In this document: one piece after another, positions 13,801 through 28,300 of the stretch
Layout of the letters: every line of letters starts with the position of its first letter
Position numbering within the stretch: the first letter of the stretch is position 1
NCBI RefSeq assembly: GCF_910592395.1
Contig: NC_088311.1
Coordinates: 5,582,501 to 5,646,500 of the forward strand
Direction: 5' to 3'
Origin: Lineus longissimus
Lineage: Eukaryota; Nemertea; Pilidiophora; Heteronemertea; Lineidae
DNA: 64,000 bases
The notes under the pieces: generated by a model
Database searches by the model: none
Seen by the model: the letters and a program-made list of their open reading frames with translations, nothing else
What the model was told of the DNA's origin: nothing
Translations under genes and position numbers: made by a program

Positions 13801-15730
13801 ATGAGGTTACTCAATGCTGTGGACAGTATGATATCATTGATAAAACTACAAAAGGAGTATCAAAATTTGGGTCACATGAAAAATCATCCTCATAATGATT
13901 GACCTGTGGGAAGAGAGATTCCATTGTGGCTATATGGCCTTTTGAGGACAAAGTCACAACATGCAAGGTGGGACGAATTCACTTTTACCTGCTACATCCC
14001 TGTGGTGGCAGGGACTAACCCAAGTTGTCCAACTGTGTATAAGCAAATGACCTCCTTTAGAAACAAAGGAAAACTAAAGAGAGCGACATATTTACACTAG
14101 ACTTTCATTTTTTTTAATTACAATATACATTATGTGCAAATGAACATGAGGTGAATGGATGGATAAGTTAATACTGCAACTCTTTGAGCTACAAGTCATT
14201 AAAAAAAGCACTGCTATAATTACAAAATCTTCAGGAAACTAAAACTTTGAGTTAATCATGTTTATACATTGTATCTGTTAATCTGTCAAAATTTTCTGCC
14301 TTCTCAACATCGGAAACAAAAAATCTTGAAATATAATTCCTGAACTGAGATATGACATAGGACGGTTCATTCATTTTGATATTTAAAGAAAATGAAAATA
14401 ACGCTCAACCAATAGCATCATTGAAATGAAAATTTTTATCAGAATAACATAATCAGTGAATAGTAAGCTTTTTAAAACAAGTTCATAAGATCATTTATAA
14501 AGGACACATATTGGTGGAGACACTCTTTCCCGTCACAGGGAGAAAAGTTGATAATTTGAGTATTGAATTATGGACGGACCTCTAATTTGATGAAAAAACA
14601 CGATCAGAGTTATAAATTTTCTCAAAAATTACATTGTTTTGTCAGACATTGTACATACAACATTCTGGCTATAGATATACAGGGTCAAAGTCACTTTTCA
14701 AATTGGCGTGTTTGACTTCAAAGACACTAACTGGTGAACCAAAGCTAAACTGGAGACAAAAAGGTTGAGGTCCTAATGTCTTAGTACATTTGTATGGCCA
14801 GAAGGCCCAATAGTTGGCTGGGTATCATGTAAATGTGGGCATAGTATGTTAATATGTGTACATGTAGTTACAAACAGATTCACCTCAATACATGTACTAA
14901 CCTTTCCCTCCATAGAGGGCAAAATCTAGATTCGAAATCTATAATAATCACCTACTCTACAACCAAAATCTACTGAAATAAATAACCTACATTATGCTAT
15001 TGTTAATCAAAACTTGTGGTTTATGTACCACAATAAATAAGACAATTTACTAAAGGGTGTTGTTGAAGAAAAAGCTGGTAGAAGATAGAAACTGCGAATA
15101 AAATGTAAGCATAAATTGCAATTTCTATAGTTTTCTTAACTTTTTCTTTCCTTTCCAACATTTTCTTAACACTCAACACTGTATAATCTCATTACATGAA
15201 CATAACTAATTTTAACCATTCTACATCCTTTAGGGGACTGATATGTCTAAAATAAAACAGCTGAATGCACTGTAAGAACACTAATCACACCCAAGGACGT
15301 TTTGAATATCGCCGTTGCATAACCACTATTCAATTACTTCGTGACAACAAAATCTGTGCTGCTAGTCATTCAATACTTTGATATTCATTACTGGTTTGCA
15401 TTATTTAACATAACAACCAAGAACATGCAGCACCATTCAACAATGTCAAGAAACATAAGAGGTTAAAGTGCCTTCACAATGAAACATCAGTATAAAATAC
15501 CAAAGACAATAATTCAGAGCAAAATCTCCCATTGAATAGCTCACATAATCATCTTGACCTATTCCCAATGAAATTATACATTTCTGGAACCCAAAGACTT
15601 AGGTTTTCTAGATGTTGTCTAACAAGTCATTTGAAGGATCTCAGGTGGTGAGCTGGTACGCATTGTTTATGCTCAGATTAGGACGGTATCTAATACTAAT
15701 ACTTCCAGGTGTCACAAAAAACTGAGGGTG
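4891..15730. other. long stretch without a recognisable gene
   Basis: I checked both strands. The longest open frames here are 121 aa (minus, 8733-9098) and 127 aa (plus, 12664-13047), both without recognisable motifs, and none of the open frames forms a splice-consistent gene. A 66-nt minus-strand segment at about 12445-12510 has an acceptor-like and a donor-like end but no partner exons. An 11-bp perfect stem lies at 10075-10085/10116-10126. The rest looks like intergenic DNA, possibly with regulatory elements that I cannot identify. Confidence 0.5.
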
Positions 15731-15734
15731 ACAA

Positions 15735-15740
15735 TTTATT
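15735..15740 (-). terminator. candidate polyadenylation signal of EFCAB7
   Basis: AATAAA on the minus strand, about 600 bp after the EFCAB7 stop at 16345-16347. The sequence between has no further splice-consistent exon, so it would be 3' UTR. The choice among AT-rich alternatives is uncertain. Confidence 0.4.
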
Positions 15741-16344
15741 TGACACTCGACAGGGGCAGTGATACTGACACATGTGTCCCTGAAGTTGAAATCTTTGTTC
15801 AACTGTCAATAAATCATGGCCTCTGCTATCCTGAATATGATAATGATATTGATAAATGTGAGACCTAAACAGAGATACATGTATATCTAAATGGTTTCAG
15901 CTGCTCAAAGCATTTCACATTATCGTTACCCGGCTAATGGCATGTACATTCATGATTCAAACTGAGAGTATTGCAGGTCCAAGCTGCGGCAATACAGAAC
16001 TCCTGCGTGGAGAAATAAAGGACGGTTAAGTGCCTTGCTCAAGTAGGGTCATTATTATCATCATGAGACCAGCACTCCAAGAACTATGTAACTGATATCC
16101 ATGTTAGCCACAGAAGTAACCTACGGTCAACTTTGTTGTCAATTTCACAATTTCATCTCATTTGGTACTGTGTACCAAAGCCAGCAGAAGCGCTAATATA
16201 CCTATTCTGCTGCTGTTTAGCCTAAACGTTACGAATCCTATCCGCAATAGCTAACAACATGTTGAGCTGTCAATGAATAAACTTCTAATGACAATAATAA
16301 ACTCTTGCCAGTTATCTTACTGATAACGTCTTATTCTGGTGAAA

Positions 16345-19300
16345 TCAGAGTGACGGTTCACATCTGATTGTCCAATCTTGTCTCTCATTGGTTGGGAGTA
16401 GATGGAGAGCCACCTGGAAAAAAATTAAAAATTTGTCAATCTTTTTATGAACATTTTGAAAAAAACATAATGTACTTGAAAATTTAACTTTATCGCTGTC
16501 ACTATGAAATAGTCCATGGACTATGTGCTCAACTTGGTAGTGTCTATGACAAAAATGTTCATATGATCTAGCAGAGGGATGAGGATTTACAGCACTTCGT
16601 CTGGTTTCAAATTGGGCCCCCTGGTGGCCATACCAAAAATCAGATCAAACTAGGTATGTAAGGTCACCTGATTTTGGAGCACATGCATAGCTTCAAGTCA
16701 AAAGCTCGAGCAGCTACAAGATGGGTCTTTCCAACAGACAATTGCAGCCAAATTGTGATGGTGAGAAAAAGGCAGTGGACAGTCGTTGAAATGCCGCATA
16801 TGCTTACCACAGAAGACCTGGTAGGTATATCAACTGTAGCTACTAGCTCGTTGTCCTTCAAGTTACTATTTACGTTTCTGCTCTTGCTGGAGTCGATCTT
16901 TACTGAATTCTTCAAATTTGACTGAAAATAGACAGGTGATATTCAGAAACATACAAACTGTAGTGATTAGAAGGTGCATGTAAGTATAACTACTATATCT
17001 AGGACATCCTCTGAACTGAAAAATGCTGTCCTTCATGGGAGGTGTTCAATACCAGGTGTTCAAATCTTAAAGAAATGACAAATTTTGGACCATAATCACT
17101 TATAAAGAGGGTTTCCTGCTACAGAAGGTGTCCTCTGAGGGAGGTTCCACTGTATGCCCACGTTTAATGGTGCTGCACAACCTCACATTAGAACCAGTAG
17201 CCACTGTACTTTAAATCAAGCGAACATTGAATTCAACTTACTTTGTTTTGAAGGACGTATGTAGCTCTGAAGTCAGTGACATAGGTGTAGAAGTCAATGT
17301 CTTTGCATACTCTGTTGCTTTCACCCTGGAAGAGAAGGGACAAGATTATTCTGTGGTGGACTGCCGCAAGAATGACTGAGTAGTGTGCCTTGTTCAGGGA
17401 CAGTATGGTGACGATCATGCTGAGACTTGTCCTCCACCCAATCCAGAAGATACAAAACTGATAATTAAACGGGTATTATCACGATTTCCTTCAATGTTAC
17501 TGCAAAAAGAAGATAAGGATCATCCCAGCCCAGTGTTATCCAAAAGTTAAGGGTTCCTCCACCGGAATAATCAGTAGCAAGCATCTGACCTACCTTACTT
17601 ATAGCGGCTTCAGTAAAAGCTTGCTCAACTTCACTTGCAGAGGAGTAACCCATTATATTTAGCCTGGCAGACTCTGCATCTTCTAGGTAGAGATCCATCA
17701 TGAAGGAACATGCCTGAAGAGATGGAATGAGATGTAACAGATGACCTGATTGGTCAGTTTGAAAAATTAAGCAATATCAACCAATCATCAATCTCCTCGC
17801 AACTGCTTTTACCTAGAGTCTTGTTTGGCCCTTCAAGTGATGATCAAACACCTTGATTATTGCCACAAAATGACATTCTGAATAAATGATGATTTGCTCA
17901 CCTCGTCCTGAACTAGACCCTTGTTGTATCCCATACTACTCAAGGTCACCCAGAGGTCATCAGTGTCACCTTCATTGTCGTCTGCCTCCATCTGATTTAA
18001 CTGAATGAAGCCCTTCTTCGTGATTTCACCTTTTATAAGATCAATATTCTCTGAAAAACATTGAAAAAAATCGGAAATAAGTTCTTTGCGTTGGACATTC
18101 TTCAGGGAAAGAAAACACGGTCTCAAGTACATTGTGGAAGACATTGAGCGACTCAAGTTTATTAGAGGCAAAGGCCTTGTTCTATAGTATAGCATGCAGT
18201 CTTGGCGGATGTGGTGTGTGGTCCGTTTGTCTTGTCCACATGGGCACTGCAAAGAATTCGACCTACGAGTCTCTGTACTACTGACCTTCAGCCACTTCCC
18301 ATTCTTCATCGGCCACCTCCTCCCCACTCGTCCTCAGGTTGTACAAGTTGAACTCCTCTCTGCTCAGAGTTCCATTTCGATCCAAGTCGCACTGGTCAAA
18401 GACCTCATTCAATGCTTCCCTGAAACCAAAACAGAGTAGGATGAAACAAGCGAACACAAGGCATCCTTCAGGTACATCTGCAACAGTGTATGAAACCACT
18501 TTGAGACTTGGCATGTTGAACTTTAAGAAAAACTCAACCTTTCTTTCAGAAACCTGCAGAAATCTCGAAGACAAGGCATGGAAGAAAAGAGGGCGATTCT
18601 CAGCGTCATCATGCAGGTCCTCCCACATGACCAATATCGCTTTGTCCAAGATGACCAATGTTGTTCATGGAGTTACCGGAACAATGATGTCCTAGGTAAT
18701 GCTCAGCTACCTCAATGCATCATTTTTGTCGTTGCAGGGGTACAAGGACGAAAACTCTTCACTGGAATGAAATATTCTAAGGTATACTCTACTCACTTGA
18801 AACCTTTTGTCAGCACATATTTCTCTCCTTCTTTCTTGATCAGCTTGCTCTCAACTTTCGGGTTTGTCGTTCTCTTCTTCAGCCGACAGCCGGTGGAGAA
18901 CGGCAAGAGAGTGTAGACACCTTTGCCGATGTCGCCCCTCAAACAGTAAACCTGAAGGAAGTGTAAGATTAGTTGCTAAGGTTTTGTTGTATGCAGTGAT
19001 TTATAATAAAGTCCAAGTCCTCCACAAGAAGGCGGTCTGTCTAAAAGCTCTGTACAACAACTACCACAATCACAGACTAGTGGTGTACTTGTTTCTCAAA
19101 TGGAAGTAGAATGTGACCTGACTATTAACCTTCATGCATCTGCCTGAGCTGGATGAATTATATGCACAGCTCTTGAGGAGATCTTAACATTTGAGAACTA
19201 GGAACAACCTCCCTAGCTTGATAAACAGACTTACCCCCTTGCTATCCCTCTGCTCCGTTAAGCTGACTAACTTCCCATGGCTGTCAATGAGCATTAGGCC

Positions 19301-22300
19301 AACATCAATCGGAGCCTTGCTCATTTCTGATGTCGTTTTGATAGGCGTCGGTTTGACAATCATCCAAATGTTTGTATCCTCTTTCAGAATCAGGTCGAAC
19401 TTATGGCTGATCACTTTACCATCTTCATCTAGATGGAGACAACCTTGGGACCGCAAGTGCTTCCATTGCTGAATAAGAAATTTGTGGGGAAATTAAAAAG
19501 TATTTCATTCAGATATTTGTTCAAACATGTATATCAAAATAGCTCAATAATTCAAAAGTTAGGCATAATTTCCAATCCGGCCAGAAACCAAGTGGCTTTC
19601 ACAGGCGTTTGAATAATTCAGGCAGTGTTCTCCACTGCCTATTTTGGTCTGGTGGGCCGTCTGTCCTACCCACAAATGGTAAGGGTCTTACGGGACGCAA
19701 GTGAGTCTCACCTTGAGTGTCTTGGGCTCTGGAAGTTTTACTTTTTTACTCGCGACAGGAGACTTTGGTCTGTCATCGGCCTTCGATCTGGACCGAGGCT
19801 GCGGTTTTGGGTGTTCAGCTACAAATAGTAAGAAATTCTTTGATAAGAAGAACCTTTGTGGTATACATTGTATATCCTATTACAATATCTACGAACTGTA
19901 ACCCCCCTTTTTTGTGGCCCTATATGTTTGGTTTGCAGTATTCAAACCAACTTAAAATCTCTATTTTGGAAAGCATTAATAGAATGAAAATGACTCACAA
20001 CAGAATCTAATATTATTGAACCAATGCAATGGCGTGGAATAATTTGCACTGAAGTCATCATTTGGCTGTATTCTAACATGGATATGTTTTGGCTTTGAAT
20101 GCACAGAGGCGAGTGTTTGAAGGATAAGGGGATGTAATGTGAAACATTTGAAGTGATTTGAGTACAAAACATGGCAACGAGCAAAGGATTGGTAAAAAGC
20201 ATGCAGTGAGAAGCAAAGTATAGTGACAAGGCTAAAAATAACCTGTAAAGAAACAGAAATGCACAGTTTAGTAAGCAGGCAGACTGTACAGGGGCTAGTG
20301 ACATGGTTCCACCAAAACCAGGCCAGCAAAAGTTATGTGCTGAAGAAAATAAATGGACCCCACTACACTCTACAGCCTATCACAGCCAATATCCTCCTAT
20401 CAAGCTGAAGCCTCTGGTCGGAATTGTTGAAGCTTGTTTGCAAGTAGCGAGGACACTGTTACGCAGGAAGCAACTCAACTTTACGTGACAAGCTAACGTT
20501 TCCAAGCTTTTAGCAAGTACAATTACAGACAACAATTTGAAATAGCAGTTGACAGTACTGATCCAAACCTTTCTGGATATGCAAGCAAATATGCTTTACA
20601 GAACACTTTAGAGGAACATGCTTTAGTTGAGGGTTGTTTCAAAGATGCTAAGATAGGGCCCATTAGGGTCGAAAGTTATACGTTTTGTAACTTGTCTGGA
20701 TCTGCTTGGCTGTCTGACCATGGCTGAAACAATCAGAACAGCATCACATGTCAAGCTAGAGATGAAACAAACATGATGGTGATGAAAGAGTGTCAATTCT
20801 GCTAAAAGATTTACAAAACGTTGTAGGCTCTTAAAGGGAACCAGTAGACAGGAGCAAGGTAGGTCTGATTAAGTTACACAAAGACATGAATGAAGGTCTC
20901 CCTTATCTCTCAGTACATTGAAACTATTCATGGTTGAACATAGAATATACCTGTCACTGTATCAACCATGACATAGTCCGCAAACTCTGTAACAGTGGCA
21001 CATATTAGTCGATTTGACCCCCCCAACTCCTGCCTATAGTCCCCCTTTAACAAATGTGGTGATTCCTAATACCTGTTGTTGAATACTTCTGTCCATAACG
21101 TTACCAAGTCTGATAAAGGGACTAAGCTTTTGTGATTTCTCCAGGCAAATTGTGAAATTTGGGGCTAAAGCAAATTGACAGGGTTAGCATTGCCTACACT
21201 GACACCTGAGGCGAGCTGGGACTACACTAAGCAGTGAGAATAGTACCAATGGTACCTGGTGTGCGGTCAGTGCCCTTAGCTGATCGCGGCCGAGGCCTGG
21301 GGACTGCTGTGCCTTCTGCTCCCTTATCTTTATCTAGAGAAAAAAGCATCAGTTAGTAAGCATTGATCGAATATAAGCATGCATCCAGCAATATTCTGCA
21401 AAACACACTTTTCACTCAACCTTGCGCCAAAAACTGTTTTGATAAAAGAATTTAATGATGTTTGAATTGCTCCAAGCATGTGCGTGTGAATTCATCCTAA
21501 AGTGGTGGGCACCATCAATTGTCTCATTTGTCCTCTGCGCTGGCATCTGTGAGACGATTGGTTACCTATCAACCTTATGAAGGAATAAATTTGAGGTGAA
21601 AAACAGGACCGCCTACAGGACTTATTGGTTTGCACCTCATCTTGCTGGTGATTCAACTCAATTTTTAGTTACAACGTTTATGAAAGTTAAATGATTCCAG
21701 GGAATTTCTGAATACTGAGAAAGTTTTGCTGCTGGTCGAGACTGCGTGGTTCCCATCTGTTAAATGTAACATCCTCGACCACCACACCATCTAGTGGTGA
21801 AGATGGATACCAGTTTAATGCGCAGACCAAGCGGCCAAGCTGCAGGTGCTATCCTTATATTGATAAATACTAGCCTTTAAAAGAGTGGGACATGGTATGT
21901 GTGTAGGGTCATTTTTCCCAGGACTTGCGAGCCAGTTCTCCAGCAAAACATGGGAATTCATTCAGACATTTTCCATTTGAAAGCAGATGAAACAGCAAAA
22001 TAAGCCCCAAGAAAGGTTTAATCAAGGAAATTCGGAGCTATCACCTTGTTACTTGATGGGATGGGAAAGATTATTATACACTAGTTAGGTTATGATTTCT
22101 AGGACTATAACTCACTCTACACTCACTATAAACATTTACCCTTTTCTATTAAGTCTAATTTTGTTATTTTCTTTCTATTTACATATTACATTCTACCTGT
22201 GGTGCCTGTTTTAGTAAGTTGACCTCTAGGCTTAGGGGTAGGAGAGTCACTAGCACGGTCCAAGCCATTTTCTACATCTGAAAATCAAAACACAACATTG

Positions 22301-25300
22301 CCGCTTTATCAAAAACTAAATTCACTTCTACATTGTATCTATGGTGAGACTCTAATATTCTTCAACTAGTAAAAGGCACTGTTTCAGTTGATTTCATTGC
22401 TGTAACATATTAAACTAGTATCTTATTTTGAATCTAACACATAATTTGAAACACCATAATTTGAATTTCATACTCCAACACCTGAACACAAGGAGTTTGC
22501 ATTTTGTATCGGGAATTTCTGCGCAACTCTGGTATAACAACACAAAATGTACTACTTAAATTGTATTTCCTATGTTCCAAGTTTTCAGACTGGTTGTTTG
22601 GAACTCAAGCAGGCATGATGAACGCAATGAATCTGGCGATAGGATTTATGAACAATGATGACAAAATCACAGTTGGTTAGACATAAACCCTTTGACAATT
22701 TACATCTTTGTACATGTGCTTTTCCCACCAAACACGGGCGAGACCATCCCCATTCAGCAATTTACAAAGCATTCTGTTGAAGAAACAAGGATATCAAGGA
22801 CGTATTCTGAGCAGCGCTGGGCCTGGACAGTTCGCTTTAGAACAAGTGTGAAAAAGACTCCTTTGGGGCACGGATCATTTATTCCTGCATGATTCTAATA
22901 CTCGCCAATGAGGGCATTATAAGCGAGGATTCACTACAAATCAAGTGCACATGCGCCCTCTTTGATGATTCCCAAAACGACTTTAACACAATATTGCCCT
23001 CCTCGTATGATTCCCATAAACAGCTTTAATCCTGACAATCTGCTTCACACTTGGATCTAAATTGGTCTAAAATAGCAGGGCAGACTTGACGGAGACATTT
23101 CTTACTACTCATGATAATACGTCTGGGGTCTTTCCCCATGATGATATCATCATCGTCATTGTGATCGTCCAGTTTATACCCGTTCATAACATGGGTGCTG
23201 CCACCTGTTGGGACCTTAATGGGTTTCGACAACCCTGCGCAATGTAAAAGGTGAAAAGGGTTTCAATTAGTGCACATGACTTTACTCAAATTTTACTCAA
23301 AATGAGCAGGAGTTCTAAAGGAATCTGCTTCCTAAGTCTGCATGAACCCCGCTTAAAGCTGAACTACCACTAACAAACCCAATTATTTCCATCAGATTTC
23401 TTCATACGTACAGTATGAGTAAACTGAATGTTCAAATTGGTAACCCTGTAGCTAAATCAGAGTCATTTCACACCTCACAGCAGGCATTATACTTCAGAGG
23501 AGAAGCTCCCATGTGAATTTTTAGAACATTACGTGCATTGTTAGGTAAATAGAATGTGACAGTTCAGCTTTAAGAATACTTGTGTAAATGCAATATGCAT
23601 CTGTATGACAACAGCAGACAACAGCGGAATTATGCCCAACACAGCTTCTACTATATCATACATTCACTCGGTAATAAGTTCTATTCCTTTTTGATGTAAC
23701 GTCAAGCATGCAATAAAAGGTACCGTCTTCTCTTTTTAAAGGCATTATAACACAAAAAATAATGAACTAATAATATCTAATATATGTTATACTCCCATGA
23801 TACATATGTAACTCTAACAGATATCACAGTTATTTGTATGCACAACAAAATCACATTAGAGATTAGGTACAAAAATTATAAAATTAGAAAAAAATAAGCA
23901 TCTTACGCTGTGAAGTACTGAAGTCAGACACCACAATTGAAGGCATCTTTTGTATCTTGCGCGCTTGGGAAAAAATTGAGGGAGAAGTTGTAAAAAATAG
24001 AGAAACTGGCCACACTGAGTTTGAGTTTCTTCCCAAAAATCATCAAACACAGCTTTAAAAGGACTAGCATTTTTATTAAACCTACAACTACAATACTCTT
24101 ACAGGTAAATTCATAATCATTAAAAAAGTTTCACTGGATTTGCATTCACTGAATTATGACAGATGAATTTCAGATGAACAGAGTTTGCCTGGGAATGCTG
24201 TTCTGGGACCAGAATCTTAAAAATCAACATCCTATCTGTAAGTGGCTGATAAAAACTCTTGCAGAAGCAAGGATGTTGTCTAACTCCAACCTGATATCTC
24301 CATGTCATGACCTCTACAAGAATTCTGAAGGTCACCACACACAGAAAAACACAGAAAGTCCAATTATGCGCTCTTTTGTTCCGAATGATCATATGAGGTG
24401 GCATCAGAATCAGCTGTTCCACATGAGTGATGATTGCAAATCTTTCAATTGTCAAACCTTTCATTAGATCAGGCAGTTTAATAGTCATCAAGTGAATCTG
24501 AAAGATGGAATGGACCAAATTAAACGTCTTTGGGACGCGAAATATATGAACTTGAGCAATGGATAACTGTAGTGTATTTGTTATCAGAATGTTCCTCCTG
24601 GTAATGAAAGGTTCTTCAATCAAGTTTGCTACATCACTAAATTTGAAAACAAGACATCACATAGTTAGTCCTTGCTGGTGGCTTCTTTCCCAACAACAGG
24701 ATGGGTTTAGAAAACAGTTCATTTCAAGATGAATCAATCAAATAATAAAATTATCTTACAATCTTCTGATCAAGTTCTTTTAAAGGGACTATAATATGAA
24801 CAGTTTTTCTGTAAGGTTTCGTTCTTTGCCCTCAAATGATTTTGACATCCTCCCTAAGGCCAGGGGGACCAAGTAGTTTACATAATCTATATAATTGGTT
24901 GGTGATATATCGAATTCAATGTCACTATAGGATAACAGAAGTTATTGAATGTCACACAAAATGGTTAGAAAAACTCACACACAAATTTTTTTTAAGCAAA
25001 TCATATTCAAACAGGTTAAAATGAAAAGAGGGCCAAGATTAAAACAATTAATATTAGTGCTGCGGAAGGGTCTTAAAATCAAATAAAGCTTATATATAAC
25101 TTAGATGTGGGCTGATTTTGCTGATATTCTTAGATTGTTGACGATATCAAGCGAGTACAAAGGCCTAAAGTTTTTAGTGAAAACCAATAGGAAATGGTTT
25201 AAGAGGCCCAATTTGCATGAAGAAGTCACGTTTTATTCCTCAAGCCACATGAGTCACCTAGAATTAGTAGCTTCAACTGTCTTGTAAAATCAAGACGGCT

Positions 25301-28300
25301 CACCTCATAAAGGACACAAAAGAGTCCACGATACTCCCGAAAGTAAGCAGCTCCAGTTTACATCTTAATGCCGACAGCTCTACCTCTTCAAAGAATGCAC
25401 GTAAAACGATGACTGCACTATCATAAAAGAATATCAAAACAGGCAGCGAAACTTCGGTTTTTGCCTAAAACTACCATCAAGCCTTGCAAACGTGTACGTG
25501 ACGAAAGTGCTAAAGTAATGGAATCGAGCTTGTAATGTTCTAAACAAAGACCAAATTGCAAAGTCTGGAAGATTGATTTTAAAAAGATGGTAAAATTTTT
25601 GGATGGAGTTTGGATGGAGACATTTGGTTACAGATTGGGTTTGTTCAAAATGCATGCAGGTTCATGCACAGGGTATAAATTATCACCATGAAGGGACACT
25701 GGAATGGACTTGGACATGTTGGAATCGTTCCTACAGGGTGTCCCTCAAAAACCTTCCAAATGGATTCTGATGAAGACTTTACAGGTAATTGTTCCTCGAA
25801 AGGTTAACATTTGTGTGGAATGTTGTCTGCTAAAATGAGCATGGATAGATTTTATAACAATCTAGTCGCCTCAAAAGTTGGGAGATAACATACTTTGCCA
25901 AAATTCACAATAGATTTGGTCAAAGGTAAATGGACAGTCATTTTTGGGACACCCTGTCGATTGATTAAAAATTGTTACATTATAATTTTTGCTGCATTTC
26001 TGGATTGGTGCCAAGGAACATGTGGGATGGAGAGAATGTGAACACGGCACACAGAGTATGTTGTAAAATGCACACAAGAGATAAAGTGCTATAATTTGTG
26101 CATTATAAGGTTTTTTGGTCAAAATTATGTCTTTGGTATGCCAGGTGTAAAAATAGTTTCTACCTGACGCTGCCATCAAATTTACCCACAGCACCATTGT
26201 CCCCCCCCCCCCCATAAGCAAGGCCAAGTTACTTGAATCTATTGGTCTGACTCAAATGCGAACATTTTTTTTCTCCCCCTGGCATACCAATAAATTGTTG
26301 TTAAGCTGAACGTCACACTTGGATATTGCACATCTCTTACTGTCAGAATCTCCATCATCATCAACAATGGCCTCATCTATGTCCTCCTCATCTGAGGACA
26401 CTTTGGATGGCCGGCGTTTCTCAGAGGCGGAAGAACCCCGCCTTGGAGTGGTTTCTGATTCAGATAATTAAAGTGGAAATGAGTAAGAAAGCAGATGAGA
26501 TTCTTCTGGACTAGTCAGCTGATATGAAAATTCAGAAGTCCAGGGAGATGATTGTGCCCAGAGGAAAAAGAAAAGAAAATCTTTTTCATGTGAAAAAATC
26601 TTTCCCTACTTTCACTCACAAATTCTCTGTCCCAAACTAAACAATGATGCAAAAGAGCACCGACATGCATTTGATAATACTGAAAATTGAAACAGAGCTC
26701 CTTAGTAACGCTAACTCATAAAAAATTATTGAGATGGGTTATTTGTTTTGCATGTAGCAGCTATTTGTGTCGGAGGAAATTGCAATATGCGAAAGTGGCA
26801 TCTAAAGGCTAAAATACGCAAAAGAACTTCTCAAAATGTCAATGGCAGCCAAACAAAATTTGTTAAAAAAAATATCCTGTCATGCTTACTAAGGAGCACA
26901 ACATGCGAGGAATGTTCCTGATGACATTCTCGTTATGTAAAAAACAACAAAAATATCAAACATTTCAAAGATGAAATGAAGATGTGACACTTTCCTACTC
27001 TCTCATGGGATAAATCTCATACTGCAGCAAATTTTATTCGCAGCTGATTTCTATATACTTCTATCACTACAGGCACCAGAAAACATATTAGATCACCTAA
27101 AATGCAATGTATCAGATTATTCAAGCATTCGTTTAAATAGTTATAAGCATCCAAGCCCCATTAATACAGCTACTGGTTACATGTAAGCCTGTTTAAGCTT
27201 ACTTTTCTCGTTGGATTTTGAATCATTTTCCTTATCACTTTTCTTTTGGGATTTTTTATCAATTTCTGTATCAGTAGTTTCCTCGATTGAATCCAAATCC
27301 CCCATCCCGAAAACATTTTCTAATAATGTCTCTGAAAGAAAGACACTCAATTGATGAAACTAAATATTTATAATTAAATTAGCTGGACAAGGTCCCAGAG
27401 TAAAAGACGGCCATGCTGGTTTTCCCTAAACTAAAAACTAGTGGTAGGAGCACAAAATATCTGTTTTCCTAACCCAATATCTTAAGACTTGAAGTTGATT
27501 CCCTTGATCCAAGTATTGTCTCTGGCATTTCTCGGCAATGCTGCGACTATTACTGCATGACAACCACCAATTGTGGCCATACAACTGGGATTGCATTGAA
27601 ATGTTACCAGCTAACACACAGATTTTAATGTCAGCACCAGCCTGTCATGAAATAAAACCGACAGAAATTATTTGCGAGGGCCGAAAATACTAAACTTACT
27701 TCTTGATCTGGGTGATGGTTCCTCCACTCTTGGTGATCGCGACGAGGATGACCGGGGCGAATCTACACTCGATGACTTCTTCGATGATTTTTCTTTCTTC
27801 TCTAACCGTTGTCTGGCAACTTTTTTCACCTCACTTGATGTGGACAGCACCAACTGGCAAAACTGAAATGAGAGAGTTATAAATGTTGGACCTCATAGTG
27901 CATATTCTTCCAACCGTCCAATAACTATACATGTATGTACAAACTTATTGCAACTTATATTTCCGAATGTTTTTTATGAATATGGAATCAGAAACTTGTT
28001 CAATTCATGACATCTTACCTCCTTATAATCTAATTTCCCATCTTTGTTTTCATCAACTTCATCAATCATATCGCTTACTTCTTCCCTTGTCATTTTTTCT
28101 CCTTTCTGAAAATTTGGAATGCAATGGAATCGCTATAATTTTATTATGATTAAAGAGCTTTTTCCTTGAGTATGCATTTCCAAACATGGCCAAACAAGAC
28201 GGCCTAAGACAACGTCTTCATCAATATTTCTTCTGATTAAAAAGTCCAAAGGTAAGTTTTAAATGCACCCTTTTCACAAGAAGCAAACATTTCTTACTGA

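Noticed and set aside
16615-16627. CTCF-like site GGCCCCCTGGTGG, a second one (CACCATCTAGTGG) at 21785-21797, and a weaker one in the promoter near 29805
   Set aside because: Each of the first two matches 12 of 13 consensus positions, but for a degenerate 13-mer about two such hits are expected by chance in 64 kb on both strands. Not enough to claim insulators.
16664-16925. Two overlapping 83-residue open frames on opposite strands in the last EFCAB7 region
   Set aside because: They are complementary shadows inside the 16414-17241 intron. Neither has suitable splice sites, and human EFCAB7 has no extra exon there.
26206-26216. Poly-C run, and a poly-G run near 42551
   Set aside because: Simple homopolymers in introns; length may be a sequencing artefact.
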